A stretch of DNA of 32,910 nucleotides, taken from assembly GCA_018694835.1 (NCBI GenBank), contig JABHOG010000003.1, forward strand, positions 1 to 32,910, given 5' to 3'. The translations under genes and the position numbers were made by a program. How positions within the stretch are numbered: position 1 is the stretch's first letter; each line of letters opens with the position of its first letter. The stretch is from Planctomycetota bacterium. Its GTDB lineage: Bacteria > Planctomycetota > UBA8108 > UBA1146. Under the pieces are notes generated by a model. The model had not been told where the DNA came from. It saw only the letters and a program-made list of their open reading frames with translations, and did no database searches. This document shows, piece by piece, positions 17,584-26,531 of this stretch.

Positions 17584-18567
17584 ATGTCATCCGAGCAGTT
17601 CTCGATCACCCCTGAGGATCGCTTCATCGATCGTCGCACCATCATCCGCGGAATGGGCCTTGGAATGGCAGGGCTCTCCACTCTTGGAGTCACCCACTTT
17701 CTCCACGGGATTTCTGGCAGCTGGATGCCACAGGATGGGAGTCGGTCGGCCATCGAGCCTGCAATTGGCGAACTGTGCAAGGATGTATTCCCAGCCCAGC
17801 GATCTACCAGGTTCGACATTGAACCCAGAACTCTCACCCCAGAGAAGATCTCCTCGGTCTACAACAACTTCTACGAGTTCACCACGCAGAAGAACCGGGT
17901 CTGGCAGATGGCCCGCAACTTCAAGGTCGATCCGTGGAAGATCGAGGTCGCAGGTGCTGTCGAAAAACCATTCACTCTCGATATCGAAGATCTGATCAAA
18001 CTGGCGCCGCTGGAGGAGAGACTATACAGGTTCCGTTGTGTCGAGACCTGGGCCATGCAGGTTCCCTGGGTCGGTTATCCCCTGAGCAAGTTGATCGATC
18101 GGTGCAAGCCACTCGGTAAGGCCAAGTACATCCGATTTGTTTCCATTCTCGATGAGGAGCGCCTCCCGGGACAGAAAGACAAGCAGTGGCCCTGGCCATA
18201 CTTCGAAGCATTGCGACTCGATGAAGCCAGGAACGATCTGGCGATGGTGGGAGTCGGAATATACGGCCACGGACTACCGATGCAACATGGCGCACCGTGG
18301 CGCGTGGTCGTGCCGTGGAAGTATGGCTACAAGTCGCCCAAGTCGATCGTGAAGATCGAATTTACCGAGGAGAAACCCCCGACCTTCTGGAATCAGGCGC
18401 TGCCCGATGAATACGGGTTCTTTTCCAATGTCGATCCATCCAAACCTCATCCTCGGTGGAGCCAATCGATGGAAAGAGATATCGGCACCGGAGTGAGACG
18501 ACCCACTTTGCTCTACAACGGGTATGCAGAGCAGGTGGCGAAACTATATACCGGTAAAGAGCACTGA
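17584..18567 (+). CDS. msrP: Protein-methionine-sulfoxide reductase catalytic subunit MsrP (YedY family)
   Basis: This 327-residue molybdopterin enzyme repairs oxidised methionine in periplasmic proteins. It has a Tat-type signal: twin arginines R17-R18 in DRRTIIRG, then a hydrophobic stretch (GMGLGMAGLSTLGV). The family core is clear: YNNFYEFTTQKNRVW (93-107), the cofactor-ligand motif YRFRCVETWAMQVPWVGY with C152, and MQHGAPWRVVVPWKYGYKS. Length matches E. coli MsrP (about 330). ATG 17584 has AAGGA seven bases before it. The usual membrane haem partner MsrQ is not next to it nor elsewhere in the window, so the electron donor is unknown. It lies 141 bases after the BNR gene and converges on the HAD gene. 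Confidence 0.95.
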   Translation: MSSEQFSITPEDRFIDRRTIIRGMGLGMAGLSTLGVTHFLHGISGSWMPQDGSRSAIEPAIGELCKDVFPAQRSTRFDIEPRTLTPEKISSVYNNFYEFTTQKNRVWQMARNFKVDPWKIEVAGAVEKPFTLDIEDLIKLAPLEERLYRFRCVETWAMQVPWVGYPLSKLIDRCKPLGKAKYIRFVSILDEERLPGQKDKQWPWPYFEALRLDEARNDLAMVGVGIYGHGLPMQHGAPWRVVVPWKYGYKSPKSIVKIEFTEEKPPTFWNQALPDEYGFFSNVDPSKPHPRWSQSMERDIGTGVRRPTLLYNGYAEQVAKLYTGKEH

Positions 18568-18622
18568 TCTCGAGGATCAGGGCTTCGTCAGCAAGTCTCG
18601 ACCACTCCTGACCTATTGATCT

Positions 18623-19456
18623 CTATTGAATCCACACTTCATCGACGAGGTCTGCGATCGCATCGGTGTCATTGGCTCCGATGACACGGTCGGCCACCTT
18701 CTTCAATTCTTCCATGGCATTTCCCATCGCGACTCCGAGTCCAGCCAGTTCCACCATCGGACTATCGTTGGTCGCATCACCGACTGCGACGCATCGCTCG
18801 GGTGAGATTCCATGATGTTGTTGAAGAAAACGAAGCGCTTCTTTCTTTCCTTCGCATGGAGGTTGGACATCCACGACCAGCAGGGAACTGTCCCGATGAG
18901 AAGGGAGGAGGTTGAGGGGGAACCAGGTGAAATAGGCATCCGAATCTGAAATGGCCCTGATTTCGTCGGCGAATTGTTGGGTATCTTGATGCCGCTCAGA
19001 AAAGAGAGAGAGGCGTATGGGTCGATCGATTCGCATTTGATCGGGGTGCACGATCTCGATTGCTTTCATGTCGTGGAGTGCATAGTTCAGTGCCTCTGAC
19101 CTGGGGGACAATGCTCGTTTCGAGCCGGCACACATCACCACCGGAAGCAGGTCATGAGTTTCTGCGTAATCGAGTAACTGATCGAGATGTTGCAAGTCGA
19201 GGTTTCTCTCCTCGATCAAGGAGCGACTGCTGGGGCAATAGACGGCGGCTCCGTTGTAGATGACCATCGGGTTGAGGATCTGGAGGTCTTCGATGGCTGG
19301 AGCCGCGGACTGTTCCGATCTGCCAGTTGCGACCATCACATGAACGCCCGCATCTGAGATCCGGTGCAAAGCACGTCGAACTCGTGGGCGAATCCCTCCG
19401 CCGTCCTCGATCAGGGTACCGTCGAGATCCAGGATGATGGCTTCAAACTCGTGCAA
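18623..19456 (-). CDS. HAD-superfamily phosphatase, Cof-type (IIB)
   Basis: A 277-residue cytoplasmic hydrolase that likely dephosphorylates a small metabolite; the substrate cannot be told from sequence. HAD motifs in order: motif I LDLDGTL (D10 nucleophile, D12 acid/base), motif II VMVATGRS, a cap region in the middle (about 85-185), motif III lysine KKEALRFLQ, and motif IV VAVGDATNDSPMVELAG followed by VAMGNAMEELK and DRVI, typical of the Cof group. The start is a TTG at 19456, with AAGGAG seven bases before it; no ATG or GTG in frame gives a complete motif I. It is monocistronic and convergent with msrP, with 55 bases between them. Confidence 0.93.
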   Translation of the reverse strand: MHEFEAIILDLDGTLIEDGGGIRPRVRRALHRISDAGVHVMVATGRSEQSAAPAIEDLQILNPMVIYNGAAVYCPSSRSLIEERNLDLQHLDQLLDYAETHDLLPVVMCAGSKRALSPRSEALNYALHDMKAIEIVHPDQMRIDRPIRLSLFSERHQDTQQFADEIRAISDSDAYFTWFPLNLLPSHRDSSLLVVDVQPPCEGKKEALRFLQQHHGISPERCVAVGDATNDSPMVELAGLGVAMGNAMEELKKVADRVIGANDTDAIADLVDEVWIQ

Positions 19457-19661
19457 GAAAGCACTCCTTTTTCAACGTCTCCGGTAGTGACTCAGGGCTG
19501 ATGAAATGGTGGGGGTCACCACACATGGTAGCAAGGCCTCGAAGGAAATGGTTCCGGACCAGCGAGCCATTGATTACCATGGAGAGGGAGTGGGTCTGTG
19601 GATGAACTCACCCCTTTGAAGAAGATATCGTGAATCGGATCCAGTAGGAGGAATAGAGCAG

Positions 19662-19907
19662 ATGACGAGTCATGCAGAACAAGGCATCAAGGTGACTTTA
19701 GTTTCCCTGGGAAAGGGAGAGGTGGCCTGGAAGGTCGATTTCCCCCCGGTCGGACGCAAGGATCCACAGCTCACGGGACAGTGGAAATCACTCGATCAGG
19801 CGCTGGAGAGGATCAAGAAGGTCTGCAGCAAGGAGCAGGTCGATGATGCGACGGCACAACTGGCCGATGAGAGGTGCCCGGATTCGCCCTGGGGTGGCGA
19901 TAAATAG
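19662..19907 (+). CDS. Small hypothetical protein (81 aa)
   Basis: I do not recognise this protein. ATG 19662 has AGGAGG ten bases upstream. It is soluble, with no signal peptide or membrane segment. The N-terminal half looks beta-like (IKVTLVSLGKGEVAWKVDFP) and the second half is a charged helix (SLDQALERIKKVCSKEQVDDATAQLADER) with two Cys in total. It sits between the divergent HAD gene and pckA, 210 bases before pckA. The composition and SD support a real gene; the function is unknown. Confidence 0.65.
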   Translation: MTSHAEQGIKVTLVSLGKGEVAWKVDFPPVGRKDPQLTGQWKSLDQALERIKKVCSKEQVDDATAQLADERCPDSPWGGDK

Positions 19908-20117
19908 CGTATCTGGATCGATCCTGGAGCCGATTCCTGGGTCGAATAGCGGACTCGGAACCTTCGAATTTTGCAGGTGAATCGCAAGTTGGACTTTTCC
20001 AATCACTTTGGGGTGCACCTGATAGCCTCGATGGTAGCCTGACGCTTGAATTGAACCAATTGATCCGTCAAAACGAGCCCTTGAGAGTACCTTCCAGTGG
20101 TATCAGTAAGGAGAGGC

Positions 20118-21677
20118 ATGGCAACCTTGAATCGCTTCAAGATCGAGCCAAAAAACACCATCTTCCGTCCCACCGCAGAGAAGTTGAGAGAACTCAGTTT
20201 CGAGATGTCCAATGCTCAAGTGACATGCTTCGATAATCTCAATATTCAGACCGAGGTGGATGCACGTTCCAAGAAATCCACATACATCATCGATGACGAT
20301 CCCAGCAAGCACAGCGATCAGTGTATGACTCGAATAGAAGCGCATCGCCTCGCAGGAATTCAGGACGAATTCATTCGATCCGCTGAGATGATCTGTGTCG
20401 ATGGCTACATCGGAAATGATCCCGCATACAGGACTCCTGCAAGGCTCTGGATGGAGCGAGCGTATGCCAACATCGCAGCCATGCAAAATCTTCTTTATTA
20501 CCCACTCGAGGGTACTGAAGGAGATGACTGGGAGCCGGAACTCACGGTTGTCTACACCCCGAGTGTGACCGCTGAAGGCTATCCGAATGGTCGCTGCATC
20601 ACTGTCGACCTGGAAGCCGGAATCACTCGGGTGATGAATTCCGATTATTTCGGAGAATCGAAAAAGGGTGGGCTGAGAATGTGGAACTCTCTTGTATTCA
20701 ACAAGGGGGGGCTGGCGCTCCATGCCGGTTGCAAGCAGATCCCGGTCGGCGACATGAAGAAGACCGCGTTGATCGTGGGCTTGAGTGGCACCGGTAAAAC
20801 CACCACCACTTTCACCCGCCAGAATGATTCGGGACCTGTTCAGGATGACTTTGTCGCCATGATGGCGGATGGCTCGATTCAGGCGACCGAGAATGGCTGC
20901 TTTGCCAAGACTTTCGGGCTATCCATCAAGGATGAGCCGACCATTCATGCTGCCGTCTGTCGAAACGTCTCTTACCTCGAAAATGTCGCGCAGAACGAGG
21001 ACCGTTCTCTCGACTTTTTCGATGAGGCCTACACCCAGAATGGCCGTGCGGTGATTCGGATGGAGGACATCGATGGAGCCATCGATGCCAGAGAGGTTCC
21101 GAAGGCCGATTTCCTGCTGATCTTGAACCGCAACGAGAACATCATCCCTGGAGTTTGCAAACTCGATGTGAGTCAGGCTGCGGCATACTTCATGCTCGGT
21201 GAAACCCAAGGTACCAGTGCTGGTGGCAAGGAAGAGGCGGGCAAGTTCCTGCGTGTTCCGGGGACGAATCCATTCTTCCCATTACTTCACTCGCAACAAG
21301 GCAACCGCTTCCTGGAACTGTTGAAGTCTCATCCGATGGAGGTTTACCTTCTCAACACAGGAAGAGTTGGTGGCCCGGATGCCGATGATCGATCAAGGAA
21401 GGTCAAGATTCAGCACTCGAGTGCCATCGTAAAAGGGATCGCCGAGGACAGCATCCAATGGGAATTAGACCCGGACTTCGGTTACGAAGTGGCTTCAGAG
21501 ATTCCAGGAATCAGTTCCGGAGATCTCGGCATTCTTCAACCGCGTATGCTCTATCAGGCTCAAGGAAGATCGGAAGAGTATCGGGTTCATGTCGCACGAA
21601 TTAGCCAGGAGCGCGTAGAATTCCTCAACTCTTTCCCCGGTTTGGATGAGGAAATTACCCAGGCGCTTGGAGTGTAA
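20118..21677 (+). CDS. pckA: Phosphoenolpyruvate carboxykinase (ATP type)
   Basis: This 519-residue enzyme interconverts oxaloacetate plus ATP with phosphoenolpyruvate plus CO2 (gluconeogenesis). The P-loop GLSGTGKTT (residues 221-229, K227) is typical of the ATP-dependent family. Other family marks are WNSLVFNKGGLALHAGC (about 193-209), ENGCFAKTFGLS and the C-terminal LLNTGRVGG. The stretch after the P-loop (TFTRQNDSGPVQDDF) differs from the E. coli form (LSADPNR.LIGDDE), so it belongs to a divergent branch. The ORF opens at GTG 20097; ATG 20118 is preferred because AAGGAG lies four bases before it. The stop is only 15 bases before the hemX-like gene, so pckA is probably the first gene of the haem operon's transcript. 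Confidence 0.93.
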   Translation: MATLNRFKIEPKNTIFRPTAEKLRELSFEMSNAQVTCFDNLNIQTEVDARSKKSTYIIDDDPSKHSDQCMTRIEAHRLAGIQDEFIRSAEMICVDGYIGNDPAYRTPARLWMERAYANIAAMQNLLYYPLEGTEGDDWEPELTVVYTPSVTAEGYPNGRCITVDLEAGITRVMNSDYFGESKKGGLRMWNSLVFNKGGLALHAGCKQIPVGDMKKTALIVGLSGTGKTTTTFTRQNDSGPVQDDFVAMMADGSIQATENGCFAKTFGLSIKDEPTIHAAVCRNVSYLENVAQNEDRSLDFFDEAYTQNGRAVIRMEDIDGAIDAREVPKADFLLILNRNENIIPGVCKLDVSQAAAYFMLGETQGTSAGGKEEAGKFLRVPGTNPFFPLLHSQQGNRFLELLKSHPMEVYLLNTGRVGGPDADDRSRKVKIQHSSAIVKGIAEDSIQWELDPDFGYEVASEIPGISSGDLGILQPRMLYQAQGRSEEYRVHVARISQERVEFLNSFPGLDEEITQALGV

Positions 21678-21692
21678 TCGTCGGGAGGGTAC

Positions 21693-22493
21693 TTGCTGGA
21701 GATCATCACCAATTGTGTTGGGATCACCCTGACGGTGCTTTACGGAGTTCTCTTTTCTGGAGAGTTCCGGTCGATAGGGGCGGCAAAGACTTCATCCATT
21801 TCCCCATGGACCTGGATGGTCGTAGCAGTTCATCTGCTGGCGCTGATTTTTCGGGGAATACAAATCGGAGCATGCCCGGTCGATAGCCACTGGGAAACGT
21901 TGTCACTCCTGGCTCTTCTCATCGTCACAATGCACCTGTTACTGGCCAGGTTTTCGGGCGATCGCTGTACCCTCATCTTTGGGCTGGGATTGACCTTTGT
22001 TCTGCAGCTGGCAGGCGCAAGTTTCTCGCTCGGGGATCAGGTCCAGGCACAATCGCCGATCGGATCGATCAGTTCTCTTCATGCATTTACCGCCTGGATT
22101 GGTGTTGCTGGAGTCACCACCGCAGGAGTCCACGGGGTACTGTGGCTACTTCTCAAGCGGTCCATCAAGACGGGCCAGTTTGGGATTCTATTCACTCGGT
22201 TATCTTCATTGGAATCACTCTCTCGGTTGATCCGGATTGCTACTGGAATCGCTGCAGGATCTCTTGCGATCACCGTCGGGACTTCAATATTTCTTGGAAG
22301 TGGCGTCGAGGCATCCACTGGCCCAGTCACTCCCATCTCGTTGGCACTGATGGGACTTTTTGTAATCCTGGCGCTGGTCCCGCGCTCCACTGGCACCGTC
22401 ACCGAGTGGCGGGCGTGGTGCTCCGTGGTGGGCCTGGCTTCTGTGATCTTCATTAGCGCCTGGGTGATCCAATTTGGACCTCATAGCCAATGA
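21693..22493 (+). CDS. HemX/CcsA-like integral membrane protein
   Basis: A 266-residue membrane protein with about eight hydrophobic segments (roughly 5-22, 40-58, 68-87, 95-113, 133-155, 182-203, 213-231 and 242-260). It belongs by context and pattern to the HemX/CcsA-type cytochrome c assembly family: it lies directly before hemA, as HemX does in Bacillus hemAXCDBL-type clusters, and has SSLHAFTAWIGVAGVTTAGVHGVLW (split: H in SSLHAF and H in AGVHG) like the family's conserved His region. The WGxxWxWD haem-handling motif of true CcsA synthases is absent. HemX in Bacillus affects the amount of HemA. The start is a TTG with GGAGG four bases before it; no in-frame ATG is near. The stop TGA overlaps the ATG of hemA (ATGA). 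Confidence 0.78.
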   Translation: MLEIITNCVGITLTVLYGVLFSGEFRSIGAAKTSSISPWTWMVVAVHLLALIFRGIQIGACPVDSHWETLSLLALLIVTMHLLLARFSGDRCTLIFGLGLTFVLQLAGASFSLGDQVQAQSPIGSISSLHAFTAWIGVAGVTTAGVHGVLWLLLKRSIKTGQFGILFTRLSSLESLSRLIRIATGIAAGSLAITVGTSIFLGSGVEASTGPVTPISLALMGLFVILALVPRSTGTVTEWRAWCSVVGLASVIFISAWVIQFGPHSQ

Positions 22494-23767
22494 GGATCAG
22501 CAGCCTCACCCTGAGTCATGCCGTTTTTCCTATAGAAACCAGGGAGAAGATCGTCATTTCACGAGAGAAAGCAGTGAGCTTTCTGTCCGACCTGCGTTTC
22601 AAGATGGAAATCGAGAATGCACTGCTGGTGTCCACCTGCAACAGGACGGAACTGTTCCTGGCGACAGAAAAGCAGGAGCGAGGACGGGAGATCCTCGAAC
22701 AGACTCTGAGGCAGTGGATGCGAGAACGACAGTTCGTGATTCCCGGTGATGTTGAAGAACTGATCCTGGAGCATCAGGACTCGATCACACGATTGCTCAG
22801 GGTATCTTCTGGCCTCGAGAGTCAGTTGCTTGGAGAGAGTGAGATCCTCGGTCAGGTCCGATCCGCCATCGAGTTGTCGGAAGAGGCCCAGGTGGCGGGT
22901 ACCGTGATCCGGAAACTCTGGGAGAAGGCGTTGAGATGCGGAAAGCGAGTCCGTTCCGAGACGTCGATCGGAGACGGCGCCCTGTCGTTGGCTTATGGTG
23001 CGCTCAAGGTGGCAAAAAAGATCCATGGCAAGGTGTCGGGATTACACTATTGCATCATCGGTGCCGGCGATGTGGCAGAACTGGTCCTCACCCACCTGCA
23101 AGGGATCGAGGATGCCAGGATTACGATCCTGAACCGGAGCCAAGAGCACGCAGAGAAACTCGCCAATGTGTATGGGGCTGCGCAAGGCACCCTCGATGAC
23201 CTCGCCGAGGTGATCGTGAATACAGATGTGTTGATCAGTTCGACCGCTTCCCCTCATCCCATCATCGATGCCGATCTGATTCGAAAGGCGCTGGTGGGGC
23301 GTCCAAAGGGATTGTTGCTGGTGGACCTGGGGGTCCCCAGAGACATCGATTCCCGAGTGAAAGAACTTCCACAGGTCTTCCTTTACAACCTCGACGATCT
23401 GGCACGCCTGATAGAAGAGAACCTGGACTCGAGGCAGGAAGCTATTCCAGGTGCTGAAGAGATCGTGGAACACGAGAGGCAGCAGTTCCAGATCTGGACA
23501 GTGAACCAGCAACTGGACCCGATCATCCGAGCGTTGAGAAAATCGATCGAAGATGCCAGTGAGCAGGAGCTGGAACTGTTGAGAGACGAGGTCGATGGCG
23601 AGTTGCACAATAAACTCACCGATCTGGTGAGGAGTTTGCTAAAACGTGCCCTTCATCGACCGCTCAAGGAGTTCCGGGCAGCAGGTTCGCAGTTGAATGG
23701 ATCATTCTTGAATCGATTGGAGTCTCTCTTTCAACAGGAGAGTGTGGATGAAGAGGACCAGAGATGA
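22490..23767 (+). CDS. hemA: Glutamyl-tRNA reductase
   Basis: This 425-residue enzyme reduces glutamyl-tRNA(Glu) to glutamate-1-semialdehyde with NADPH, the first committed step of the C5 haem pathway. The catalytic motif LLVSTCNRTEL places the nucleophile at C50, the canonical position. SSGLESQLLGESEILGQVR (about 106-124) is the family signature, followed by a nucleotide-binding domain with IIGAGDVAELVL (about 188-199) and LISSTASPHPII, and a helical dimerisation tail. Its start overlaps the hemX stop and its stop overlaps the hemC start, both as ATGA. Product feeds HemL, encoded about 8 kb to the left on the other strand. Confidence 0.97.
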   Translation: MRISSLTLSHAVFPIETREKIVISREKAVSFLSDLRFKMEIENALLVSTCNRTELFLATEKQERGREILEQTLRQWMRERQFVIPGDVEELILEHQDSITRLLRVSSGLESQLLGESEILGQVRSAIELSEEAQVAGTVIRKLWEKALRCGKRVRSETSIGDGALSLAYGALKVAKKIHGKVSGLHYCIIGAGDVAELVLTHLQGIEDARITILNRSQEHAEKLANVYGAAQGTLDDLAEVIVNTDVLISSTASPHPIIDADLIRKALVGRPKGLLLVDLGVPRDIDSRVKELPQVFLYNLDDLARLIEENLDSRQEAIPGAEEIVEHERQQFQIWTVNQQLDPIIRALRKSIEDASEQELELLRDEVDGELHNKLTDLVRSLLKRALHRPLKEFRAAGSQLNGSFLNRLESLFQQESVDEEDQR

Positions 23768-24696
23768 AAATTCGATTGGGAACACGTGCCAGTACCCTTG
23801 CGCGGACACAATCAGGCTGGGTTGCTGAGCAGATTCAACAGATGCATCCGGAAGTCAGCGTCGAGGAAGTGTTGATCGATACTGTTGGCGATCAGGATCA
23901 GGAAACTCCGCTGCATGAGGTAGGGGCTCCTGGAGTTTTCACCGTCGAGGTGGAACGTGCGCTCGCTGAGGGGAAAGTAGATCTCGCAGTCCATTCACTC
24001 AAGGATCTTCCCATCGTACAGCCGCCAGAGCTGGTGATTGCTGCCATTCCTCCACGAGAAGACCCCAGAGATGCGTGGGTTTCATCTCGGTACCCTGGCC
24101 TCGTCGATGTGCCTCCTGGTGCGACGGTGGCCACGGGTTCGTTGAGGAGGAGTAGTCAGATCCTTCATCGATATCCTCACCTGGTGGTGGAGGGGATCCG
24201 AGGAAATGTCGAAACTCGGCTGAGAGTTCACGCGGAGCGTGGAGATGCGGGAGTGGTCCTCGCCTGTGCGGGCCTTCACCGATTAGCGCTGAAGGACTCG
24301 ATTCGATGCGCCATCTCGACCACGGAAGTGACTCCTGCTCCAGCGCAAGGAGCTCTCGCCGTCGAGATTCGAAGCGATGACACTGCTCTCGCTGAGGTAG
24401 TTGGATTCCTCGACGATCCGATCACTCGGATCTGCGTCGAAGCGGAGCGGGAATTACTGGGGGCTCTCGGTGGTGGTTGCCATTTACCGGTGGGAGCCTT
24501 GGCAGTGGTCTCCGGCGACCACCTGAGTCTTTGCGGTGTTATTGGTCTCCCCGATGGATCCCGCCTTGTTCGGTTAGGGCTCGAGGGATCAGCCACTTCC
24601 TCTCGAGAAATCGGCCAGCAATTGGCGAAGTTGATTCGCAAAGCTGGCGGAGATGAGATCCTTCAAATTCTCGATGAGTCACTGGGCCTCGGATGA
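23764..24696 (+). CDS. hemC: Hydroxymethylbilane synthase (porphobilinogen deaminase)
   Basis: This 310-residue enzyme joins four porphobilinogen molecules into hydroxymethylbilane. The family motifs are IRLGTRASTLARTQS (3-17), VHSLKDLP with catalytic D81, TGSLRRSSQ (about 122-130), and the dipyrromethane cofactor site LGGGCHLPVGA with C239. Length and order are normal. The start overlaps the hemA stop (ATGA) and the stop overlaps the hemD start (ATGA), so the three genes are likely translated in a coupled way. Confidence 0.98.
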   Translation: MKIRLGTRASTLARTQSGWVAEQIQQMHPEVSVEEVLIDTVGDQDQETPLHEVGAPGVFTVEVERALAEGKVDLAVHSLKDLPIVQPPELVIAAIPPREDPRDAWVSSRYPGLVDVPPGATVATGSLRRSSQILHRYPHLVVEGIRGNVETRLRVHAERGDAGVVLACAGLHRLALKDSIRCAISTTEVTPAPAQGALAVEIRSDDTALAEVVGFLDDPITRICVEAERELLGALGGGCHLPVGALAVVSGDHLSLCGVIGLPDGSRLVRLGLEGSATSSREIGQQLAKLIRKAGGDEILQILDESLGLG

Positions 24697-25472
24697 TCGG
24701 TTCTGAATTGAAGGGTTCTCGCTGGATCCTGACCAGGCCCCGAGATCGAGCAGACCCCTGGAGAGATGCTCTCACTGAACTCGGAGCAGAAGTGATTGTG
24801 GAGCCTGCGATCCTATTGAGTGCTATCGAGCCTGCAGGTGTGATTTCCTCGCTGGCGTCTCTGCCACCCGAGAGTTTGTTGATCTTCACCAGTGCTACCA
24901 CGGTGCGACATCTGATCGAGATGCTGGCAGTCGAGGATCGAACTGGCCTGCATCGGATGTACTGGATTGCGGTGGGACCTCAAACAGCAGCAGCAATTCG
25001 TGACGCTGGATTCGAGGTGCGGATCGAGGGGGATGGGCGTGGAGCGGAGGCGCTGACAGCCGAAGTGATCGACTCCTTGCCCGCTCGACGGGCGATCCAT
25101 TTCACCAGTGACATCGGGCTTCCCATCGTCGAGGATCGGCTGGTCGCCGCTGACTTCGAGGTGATTCGAGTCGAGGTTTCCAGGACTGAGGTGGAGAAGA
25201 GTCTAGACCCTGTAAGTTGGTCTTCAAAATTCCCTGAGACTACCGGTATCATCTTCTCGAGCCCGTCCGCGGTGCGAGCGGTCTGCCGTCGATCAGGAGA
25301 CAGTATCCAGGAATTGCAGGGAATACCGGCAATCGCTGCAGGAGAAGCCACCGCTCAAGAACTACGTCAGTGGGGCTGGAAACAGATCGAAATGGCGGTA
25401 CGGTCAACAGTGGAAGAGATGATCCAAGCCTGCATCCGGTTGGTGGCAGGCGATTCGAATTCCCAGAATTGA
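24693..25472 (+). CDS. hemD: Uroporphyrinogen-III synthase
   Basis: This 259-residue enzyme closes and inverts ring D of hydroxymethylbilane to give uroporphyrinogen III. The family is poorly conserved; support comes from its place after hemC and from the two-lobed pattern: WILTRPRDRADPW at the start, LLIFTSATTVRHL (about 66-78), YWIAVGPQTAAAIRDAGF, then GIIFSSPSAVRAVCRR and IPAIAAGEATAQELRQWG in the second lobe. There is no fused methyltransferase domain, so this is the haem-pathway form. A 47-base gap follows before hemB. Confidence 0.92.
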   Translation: MIGSELKGSRWILTRPRDRADPWRDALTELGAEVIVEPAILLSAIEPAGVISSLASLPPESLLIFTSATTVRHLIEMLAVEDRTGLHRMYWIAVGPQTAAAIRDAGFEVRIEGDGRGAEALTAEVIDSLPARRAIHFTSDIGLPIVEDRLVAADFEVIRVEVSRTEVEKSLDPVSWSSKFPETTGIIFSSPSAVRAVCRRSGDSIQELQGIPAIAAGEATAQELRQWGWKQIEMAVRSTVEEMIQACIRLVAGDSNSQN

Positions 25473-25519
25473 GACCATCGACTGGACCCGCAGTTTCATC
25501 GCGAGGAAAAGAGGAACCC

Positions 25520-26518
25520 ATGGCCAGTTTTCCGATCCGCAGGATGCGGCGCCGGCGACGGAATCCCGCAATCCGCGATTTCTTGGCTGAATCGCACCTG
25601 ACGAGGCACGATCTGGTGCAACCGCTATTTGTCTGCGACGGGGTTGGGATCGATCGTCCCATCGATTCCCTGGCTGGACAGAATCATCACTCTACCGATC
25701 GAATCGGAGATCGGGCACTCGAGGTCGAGGAAGCAGGAGTTCCTGCTGTGCTCCTGTTCGGAGTTCCAGATCAGAAGGACTCCAGAGGCTCTAGTTCCGT
25801 CGATCCCGCCGGAGTGATTCCCAGGGCGATTCGAGAGATCCGGCAGAGAGCTCCAGATCTTCTCATCATCGCAGATGTTTGCCTCTGTGAATTCACCGAC
25901 CATGGTCACTGTGGGATCATCACTGATACTCACGAAGAGGGTTACCAGGTCGACAATGATGCCACTCTCGAAGTGCTGGCCCAGCAGGCGACCGTTTTTG
26001 CGGAAGCGGGCTGTGATATCGTCGCTCCCTCTGCGATGGCCGATGGCCAGGTGGGTGCGATTCGAACTGCCCTCGATGGGGCAGGACATGACGAGGTGAT
26101 GATTCTCTCCTACGCGGCAAAATACGCCTCAGCGTTTTACGGCCCCTTCCGGGATGCCGCGGGCAGCACTCCGGCAGGTGGGGATCGATTGGGGTATCAG
26201 ATGGACCCCAGAAACTCTCGGGAAGCAATTCAGGAGGTGGCCCTCGATCTCGAAGAAGGGGCGGACATCGTGATGGTCAAACCAGGGCTGCCCTATCTCG
26301 ACATCATCTCGAGGGTACATGATACTTTCGACATCCCGATCGCTTCATACCATGTCAGCGGTGAGTGGGCGCAACTCAATGCTGCTGCCGATCGAGGTTG
26401 GATCGACCTGGATCGGGCCTACATCGAATCCTTGCAGTCCCTTCGCAGAGCGGGTGCATCCATCATCGTCACTTACGGAGCAGAACGGGCCGCCCGTCTT
26501 CTGGGTGTTAGTAACTGA
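25520..26518 (+). CDS. hemB: Porphobilinogen synthase (5-aminolevulinate dehydratase)
   Basis: This 332-residue enzyme condenses two 5-aminolevulinates to porphobilinogen. The frame is open 50 codons upstream into hemD, but ATG 25520 matches the family N-terminus (FPIRRMRRRRRNPAIRDFL) and follows GAGGA. Zinc ligands are present in DVCLCEFTDHGHC (C121, C123, C131), so it is the Zn-dependent type. Schiff-base lysines are K201 (SYAAKYASAFYGPFRDA) and K254 (MVKPGLPYLD). The stop is 13 bases before hemE. Confidence 0.98.
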   Translation: MASFPIRRMRRRRRNPAIRDFLAESHLTRHDLVQPLFVCDGVGIDRPIDSLAGQNHHSTDRIGDRALEVEEAGVPAVLLFGVPDQKDSRGSSSVDPAGVIPRAIREIRQRAPDLLIIADVCLCEFTDHGHCGIITDTHEEGYQVDNDATLEVLAQQATVFAEAGCDIVAPSAMADGQVGAIRTALDGAGHDEVMILSYAAKYASAFYGPFRDAAGSTPAGGDRLGYQMDPRNSREAIQEVALDLEEGADIVMVKPGLPYLDIISRVHDTFDIPIASYHVSGEWAQLNAAADRGWIDLDRAYIESLQSLRRAGASIIVTYGAERAARLLGVSN

Positions 26519-26531
26519 GAAAGGCACAATC

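Noticed and set aside
21693-22493. Call of the membrane protein as a cytochrome c synthase CcsA/CcmF
   Set aside because: The WGxxWxWD motif is absent and the position beside hemA fits HemX better.
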